From Verrucomicrobiota bacterium (lineage in GTDB: Bacteria > Verrucomicrobiota > Verrucomicrobiia > Verrucomicrobiales > DEV007), in assembly GCA_013152075.1 (NCBI GenBank), contig JAADHD010000153.1:1-8902 (forward strand): a stretch of DNA of 8,902 nucleotides, in the 5' to 3' direction. Numbering within the stretch: position 1 is the stretch's first letter; every line of letters starts with the position of its first letter. The notes below the pieces were generated by a model, which saw only the letters and a program-made list of their open reading frames with translations, was not told the DNA's origin and searched no databases. This document shows positions 5,610 to 8,902 of this stretch, in pieces. The position numbers were made by a program, and so were the translations under genes.

Positions 5610-6824
5610 ATGATTAATTCGATTCGTCGGCAAGCGAAGCGCTTGCCCTACAAGTATAGATGTTGCGACCTTTATTGTAGAGCAAACGCTTCGCTTGCCA
5701 TTACGCTTGCTCTGACAGCAATCATGCTTCCCTGTTTTAGCTTCGCGCAAAAACAGGCGAATGGCCTGCCTGCCTGGAACAAACGGGACGCTGAACGTTT
5801 TGAAGAACCCGGTTCGGTGATACTCGGCAATGGGCTCTGGCCGCTGAATCCCGATGGCTCTACCGTTGCGCCGGTAAAAGATCCTGTATTGGAAGCGCTC
5901 AAGCAAAAACTCCGGGGAGGAGACCGCATCTTGCCAAGCGACCACATCCGCCCTCGGTTCCCGCTTTCGATCATGCAGCCAAAAGCCAATGGCCGTTCCC
6001 TGCGCCCGCCGCCTTTAAATGTGAGGCCTGCCCCCATTTTACTGTCACAAGCAGAATTTTTACCTCCCGAGTTAGCCGCCCAGTATTTCGGCGATAACAA
6101 GCCTGAGCAGCACTTGCTCGATCCGCAAAATTTTCTCACCACCCGGGATTCTGAAGAAATCGGACAAATCCTTCAGATGCACCAGAAAGAATCCCCGCTC
6201 GACATTTACCTCCTAGTTCTCGGACCGTCTCAGGCCCTGCCTACCTCGGTGTCTCTTTCTGCGATGCACCGTCGCTGGTTTGGTGAGAAGCCTGCCGCGA
6301 TTGTTATTTACAACATGGAAGCGCCGCAGAAAACCCGCTTCGAGTTTGGTGATAAAATTCACGAAGCCCTTCCCGCTTCTGCCATCGATCGAGTAACTTA
6401 CAGCTGCATCCGCGAGGCGGAAACTACAGGAAATCCCGCGGAGCAAATCAAACGACTTGCCTCCGAAATGTCGATACGTCTGTTTTGGATGACCAGCGTG
6501 CTCGACGGCAAACGTCCGGTCGGTGATCCCCTCCTGGCCGAGCAAACCGTCTCAGAACCGGAACCGGAAACCGGCGCCCGGATCAAATCGTTCTTCGTCG
6601 GGATCTGGCCAGTTGTGAAAAAAATATTTCTTTCAATCGCTGCCCTTGCTCTAGCCGCACTCGGCGCCTACGCCATCTGGAGCTGGCGACGTGATAGCAT
6701 TACCGGTCGCCCTATCCGCTTTCCTGAGCGTGATCTTCCCATGCGCCTCGGCGGCTCTCATTCAGGCGGTTCCTACATCGGCATGACCTTCATTGCCAGG
6801 ACCCAGCCCGAAAAAGAAGCCTAG
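5610..6824 (+). CDS. Exported, membrane-anchored TPM-like protein
   Basis: This 404-residue protein is predicted to be exported. Residues 31-46 (ITLALTAIMLPCFSFA, then Q47) look like the hydrophobic core and cleavage region of a signal peptide. Residues 7-30 are encoded by a REP-like inverted repeat (5628-5699); without those 24 codons MINSIR would join ITLAL in frame as an ordinary signal peptide. A proline-rich stretch (110-150) precedes a probable degenerate TPM-like domain (about 168-295) with 'LDIYLLVLGPSQ' and 'AAIVIYNMEAPQKTRFEFGDKI'. A membrane helix follows at about 336-358 (IFLSIAALALAALGAYAIW), then a basic, glycine-rich tail with 'RLGGSHSGGSYIG', as in anchored TPM proteins. GGAG at 5590-5593 is 16 nt from the ATG, rather far. 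It probably shares a transcript with the zinc-ribbon gene upstream. The TPM call is moderate; function is unknown. Confidence 0.75.
   Translation: MINSIRRQAKRLPYKYRCCDLYCRANASLAITLALTAIMLPCFSFAQKQANGLPAWNKRDAERFEEPGSVILGNGLWPLNPDGSTVAPVKDPVLEALKQKLRGGDRILPSDHIRPRFPLSIMQPKANGRSLRPPPLNVRPAPILLSQAEFLPPELAAQYFGDNKPEQHLLDPQNFLTTRDSEEIGQILQMHQKESPLDIYLLVLGPSQALPTSVSLSAMHRRWFGEKPAAIVIYNMEAPQKTRFEFGDKIHEALPASAIDRVTYSCIREAETTGNPAEQIKRLASEMSIRLFWMTSVLDGKRPVGDPLLAEQTVSEPEPETGARIKSFFVGIWPVVKKIFLSIAALALAALGAYAIWSWRRDSITGRPIRFPERDLPMRLGGSHSGGSYIGMTFIARTQPEKEA
5628..5699. repeat. REPIN-like inverted repeat inside a coding sequence
   Basis: Two 25-bp arms, 5629-5653 and 5675-5699, are reverse complements with two mismatches, separated by 21 bp. 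Each arm is itself a palindrome: GGCAAGCG-AAG-CGCTTGCC at 5629-5647, and GCAAACG-CTT-CGCTTGC at 5682-5698. This doublet of REP units in inverted orientation is the plan of a REPIN, a non-autonomous element normally mobilised by a RAYT transposase; none is in the window. With base 5628 the unit is 72 bp, exactly 24 codons, so the host frame is preserved. Confidence 0.7.
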
Positions 6825-6974
6825 GGCTGTAATTTTATAGGGTGAATGCTCATGCCGCTTCCCCTTCTTCAACAAAAACCCCTTGCGTTGGTGCTCTTGC
6901 CGACTTTGAATAAAACTCGTGCGCCCACCCACTAGTGAGCACACATTATCAATTCTATTAAAACACCCAAAAAC

Positions 6975-8006
6975 ATGGCTTACAAAGTTGGAGTAATCGG
7001 ATACGGATGGGCAGCAGCTGCTCACATCGACGCCATCAATGGCACGGATCAAGGTAGCGTAGCTGCAGTCTATTCGTCGCGCGAATTGGACAGCAAGGAA
7101 GTGTCTGCAAAATTTGGCAGTGACATCGCTACTTATCAGGACGTCAGCGAACTGATCAATTCATCTGATATCGATACCGTTTCGATCACCAGTTACCCCA
7201 ATCAGCATCGTGAGCAGGCCATCGCCGCAGCTGAAGCGGGCAAGAACATCATTCTGGAAAAACCCATGGCTCTCAACTGGGAGGACTGCAAAGCGATCAG
7301 CGATGCAATCGAAGCAAATAAGGTGAAAGCCTGTCTTTGTTTTGAACTGCGATTCATCAGCCAGTTCACCACCACCCAATCCATCATCGATGGCGGTTTT
7401 CTCGGTGATGTGCATTACGGCGAAGTTGACTACTACCACGGCATCGGCCCCTGGTATGGACAGTATCGATGGAACACCACCAAAGAAAACGGTGGATCAA
7501 GCCTGCTCTCCGCCGGTTGCCACGCCCTCGATGCGTTGCTGATGTGCATGGGCAATGACGTGGAAGAAGTCACCTGTTATTCAACCACTTCAAAAAACGA
7601 GATTTTCGCTAAATACGAATACCCCACAACCGCAACCGCCCTGCTGAAATTTTCCAATGGCAACCTGGGTAAAGTGGCTTCGGTGATTGACTGCATCCAA
7701 CCCTACTACCTACACACCCATTTGGTCGGCAGCGAGGGTAGCATGCTCGATAACAAACTATACTCGACCAAACTGGGCCTGCGCGACAAACAATGGAGCG
7801 AGCTTCCGATGGCCATGGCCGATTCCGGCGATGTCGCCGATCACCCCTACCAGGCACAGTTTCAGGCATTTTTCGATGCTACTGACAAAGGCGAAGACAT
7901 GCCGCTGACCAGTTTCAACGAAGCCCTGAAGTCCTTTCAGATCCTCTTTGCCTGTGACAAGTCAGCCGAAGAAGGTCGCCCGGTAAAAATTTCTGAAATC
8001 AATTAA
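6975..8006 (+). CDS. Gfo/Idh/MocA family oxidoreductase
   Basis: This 343-residue protein is an NAD(P)-dependent dehydrogenase of the Gfo/Idh/MocA family, which oxidises or reduces sugars and cyclitols. An N-terminal Rossmann fold opens with 'VGVIGYGWAAAAH' (5-17), the nucleotide-binding loop. 'SYPNQHREQAIAAAEAGKN' (73-91) leads to the signature EKP at 95-97, whose K96 is the expected catalytic lysine. The C-terminal domain has 'GGSSLLSAGCHALDALL' (173-189), with H183 and D186 in the expected active-site positions, and 'LVGSEGSML' further on. Length is normal and no signal peptide is seen, so it is likely cytoplasmic. The 150-bp gap before it contains no gene; a weak -10-like TATTAA sits at 6956-6961. 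The ATG has no Shine-Dalgarno sequence. It is 10 bp upstream of a PIG-L deacetylase, suggesting both act on the same amino-sugar-like compound. The substrate is unknown. Confidence 0.92.
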   Translation: MAYKVGVIGYGWAAAAHIDAINGTDQGSVAAVYSSRELDSKEVSAKFGSDIATYQDVSELINSSDIDTVSITSYPNQHREQAIAAAEAGKNIILEKPMALNWEDCKAISDAIEANKVKACLCFELRFISQFTTTQSIIDGGFLGDVHYGEVDYYHGIGPWYGQYRWNTTKENGGSSLLSAGCHALDALLMCMGNDVEEVTCYSTTSKNEIFAKYEYPTTATALLKFSNGNLGKVASVIDCIQPYYLHTHLVGSEGSMLDNKLYSTKLGLRDKQWSELPMAMADSGDVADHPYQAQFQAFFDATDKGEDMPLTSFNEALKSFQILFACDKSAEEGRPVKISEIN

Positions 8007-8016
8007 TCCGAAAATT

Positions 8017-8790
8017 ATGCCCAAGCGTTCCGCCATCGCTATCGCCGCTCACCCTGACGACATCGAATTCGTCATGGGAGGAACGCTCATGCTTCTCAAA
8101 CAAGCTGGCTTCGACATTCACTACATGAACGTCGCCAGCGGCAGTTGCGGCAGCACCACGATGGATGCCAACGAAACCCGGATCGTTCGCGCGAATGAAG
8201 GAAAGGCTGCTGCTGAAATTCTCGGCACCACCTTCCACGCAAGCCTGTGTGATGACTTGGAAGTGGTCTATTCGGTCGAACTGTTACGCAAACTCGCCGC
8301 AGTGATCCGCGAAGTGAAACCAGAAATTGTGCTGACCCATTCGCCGGAAGATTACATGGAAGATCACATGAATGTCTCGCGACTGGCGGTCACCGCCGCA
8401 TTCGCCCGTGGCATGTCCAACTTTGCCACCGATCCACCCTCCGGCGCGATCGAGGGGGATGTCACCGTCTATCACGCCATGCCACACGGATTATGTGACG
8501 GCTTACGACGACCGGTCGAAGCGGATTGTTACATCGACACCAGCTCCGTGCACGCAACAAAACGCAAAGCACTTGCTGCCCACAAGAGTCAGAAAAAGTG
8601 GCTCGATGCCAGTCAGGGCATGGATTCTTATCTGATCACCATGGATGATCTGTCAAAACAGGTCGGTGAACGCTCTGGCAAATTCGCACTCGCCGAAGGC
8701 TGGCGCCGTCATTTGCACTGGGGATTATCCACCGGCGATAACGATCCGCTTGCCGAAATTCTCAACGAACAATATCTGGCCAAAGATTGA
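8017..8790 (+). CDS. PIG-L (LmbE-like) family deacetylase
   Basis: This 257-residue protein belongs to the PIG-L/LmbE family of zinc-dependent N-deacetylases, which remove acetyl groups from N-acetylglucosamine-type substrates. The zinc-binding signature AHPDD is at 11-15 (ligands H12 and D15; D14 is the expected general base). A third ligand is probably H117 in 'SPEDYMEDHMNVSRL' (109-123). 'HKSQKKW' (about 188-194), near 'DASQGMDSY', matches the C-terminal block of the bacterial branch, where the AHKSQ motif is common. There is no signal peptide, so it should be cytoplasmic. The ATG lies 10 bp after the dehydrogenase stop with only GAAAA before it, so translation may depend on coupling. Related pairs in PVC bacteria are thought to be involved in carbohydrate breakdown; bacillithiol or mycothiol synthesis is unlikely given the neighbours. 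The precise substrate is not readable. Confidence 0.9.
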   Translation: MPKRSAIAIAAHPDDIEFVMGGTLMLLKQAGFDIHYMNVASGSCGSTTMDANETRIVRANEGKAAAEILGTTFHASLCDDLEVVYSVELLRKLAAVIREVKPEIVLTHSPEDYMEDHMNVSRLAVTAAFARGMSNFATDPPSGAIEGDVTVYHAMPHGLCDGLRRPVEADCYIDTSSVHATKRKALAAHKSQKKWLDASQGMDSYLITMDDLSKQVGERSGKFALAEGWRRHLHWGLSTGDNDPLAEILNEQYLAKD

Positions 8791-8792
8791 CA

Positions 8793-8840
8793 GGTAGGGG
8801 CAAGTTCCACCTTGCCCGCGGCTAACACAGCCACCCTACC
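8793..8840. repeat. Palindrome doublet after the deacetylase gene
   Basis: GGTAGGG (8793-8799) and CCCTACC (8834-8840) are perfect inverted ends. Inside them, GGGCAAG/CTTGCCC (8798-8804, 8811-8817) makes a 7-bp hairpin with loop TTCCAC, and GGCT/AGCC (8820-8823, 8829-8832) a smaller one, meeting at CCGCGG. The first hairpin starts 7 nt after the deacetylase stop and could help end or protect the mRNA, though no T-run follows. The remaining bases to 8902 hold no recognisable gene. Confidence 0.55.
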
Positions 8841-8902
8841 GCTCCTGAAATCAGTAGCGCTAAAACCAGCATCGACACGCAACCACCGGGCTTTGCAATC
8901 TT

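Noticed and set aside
5672..6142. 156-codon minus-strand open frame opposite the membrane-anchored TPM-like gene
   Set aside because: The plus-strand gene has a signal peptide, domain and membrane helix. The opposite frame is rich in Ser, Gly and Arg and shows no recognisable motif.
6919..6942. GTGC/GCAC inverted repeat and CACTAGTG palindrome before the dehydrogenase gene as an operator
   Set aside because: Four-base arms and a single 8-bp palindrome are expected by chance, and they are not tied to a convincing promoter.

Overview
The window is about 8.9 kb of bacterial chromosome, most likely from the Verrucomicrobiota or a close PVC relative. This assignment is an inference. It rests on two DUF1501 proteins with twin-arginine signals, a Gfo/Idh/MocA dehydrogenase next to a PIG-L (LmbE-like) deacetylase, few recognisable Shine-Dalgarno sequences, and intergenic palindromes with a (G)TAGGG head. 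No rRNA, tRNA, CRISPR array, transposase or phage gene was seen.

Layout. (1) Bases 1-714: a plus-strand reading frame already open at the left edge, ending in an amber stop at 604. The same frame then continues into a short membrane-helix segment. (2) Bases 700-1364: a Phd/YefM-type antitoxin and PIN-domain (VapC-type) toxin pair with an 11-bp overlap and a plausible sigma70-like promoter, in AT-rich DNA. (3) Bases 1365-1698: a convergent gene-poor stretch with several hairpins. (4) Bases 1699-4726, minus strand: two tandem, closely similar DUF1501 proteins. Between them lie a palindrome pair, a putative promoter and a doublet of GC-rich hairpins. (5) Bases 4886-6824, plus strand: a zinc-ribbon TPM-like protein followed by an exported, membrane-anchored protein with a weaker TPM-like domain. 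The signal-peptide coding region of the second gene contains an inverted pair of REP-like palindromes. (6) Bases 6975-8790, plus strand: the oxidoreductase and deacetylase, 10 bp apart and probably co-transcribed, followed by another palindrome doublet.

How the genes may work together. The toxin-antitoxin pair is self-contained. The two DUF1501 genes look like a duplication and probably encode Tat-exported proteins; their usual DUF1549/DUF1553 cytochrome-type partner is not in the window. The two TPM-like proteins may act on either side of the inner membrane, but their function is unknown. The dehydrogenase and deacetylase suggest handling of an amino- or N-acetyl-sugar derivative, substrate unknown. 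The most unusual observations are the 72-bp REP doublet read in frame as part of a signal peptide, and the in-frame stop that separates a soluble domain from a membrane anchor.
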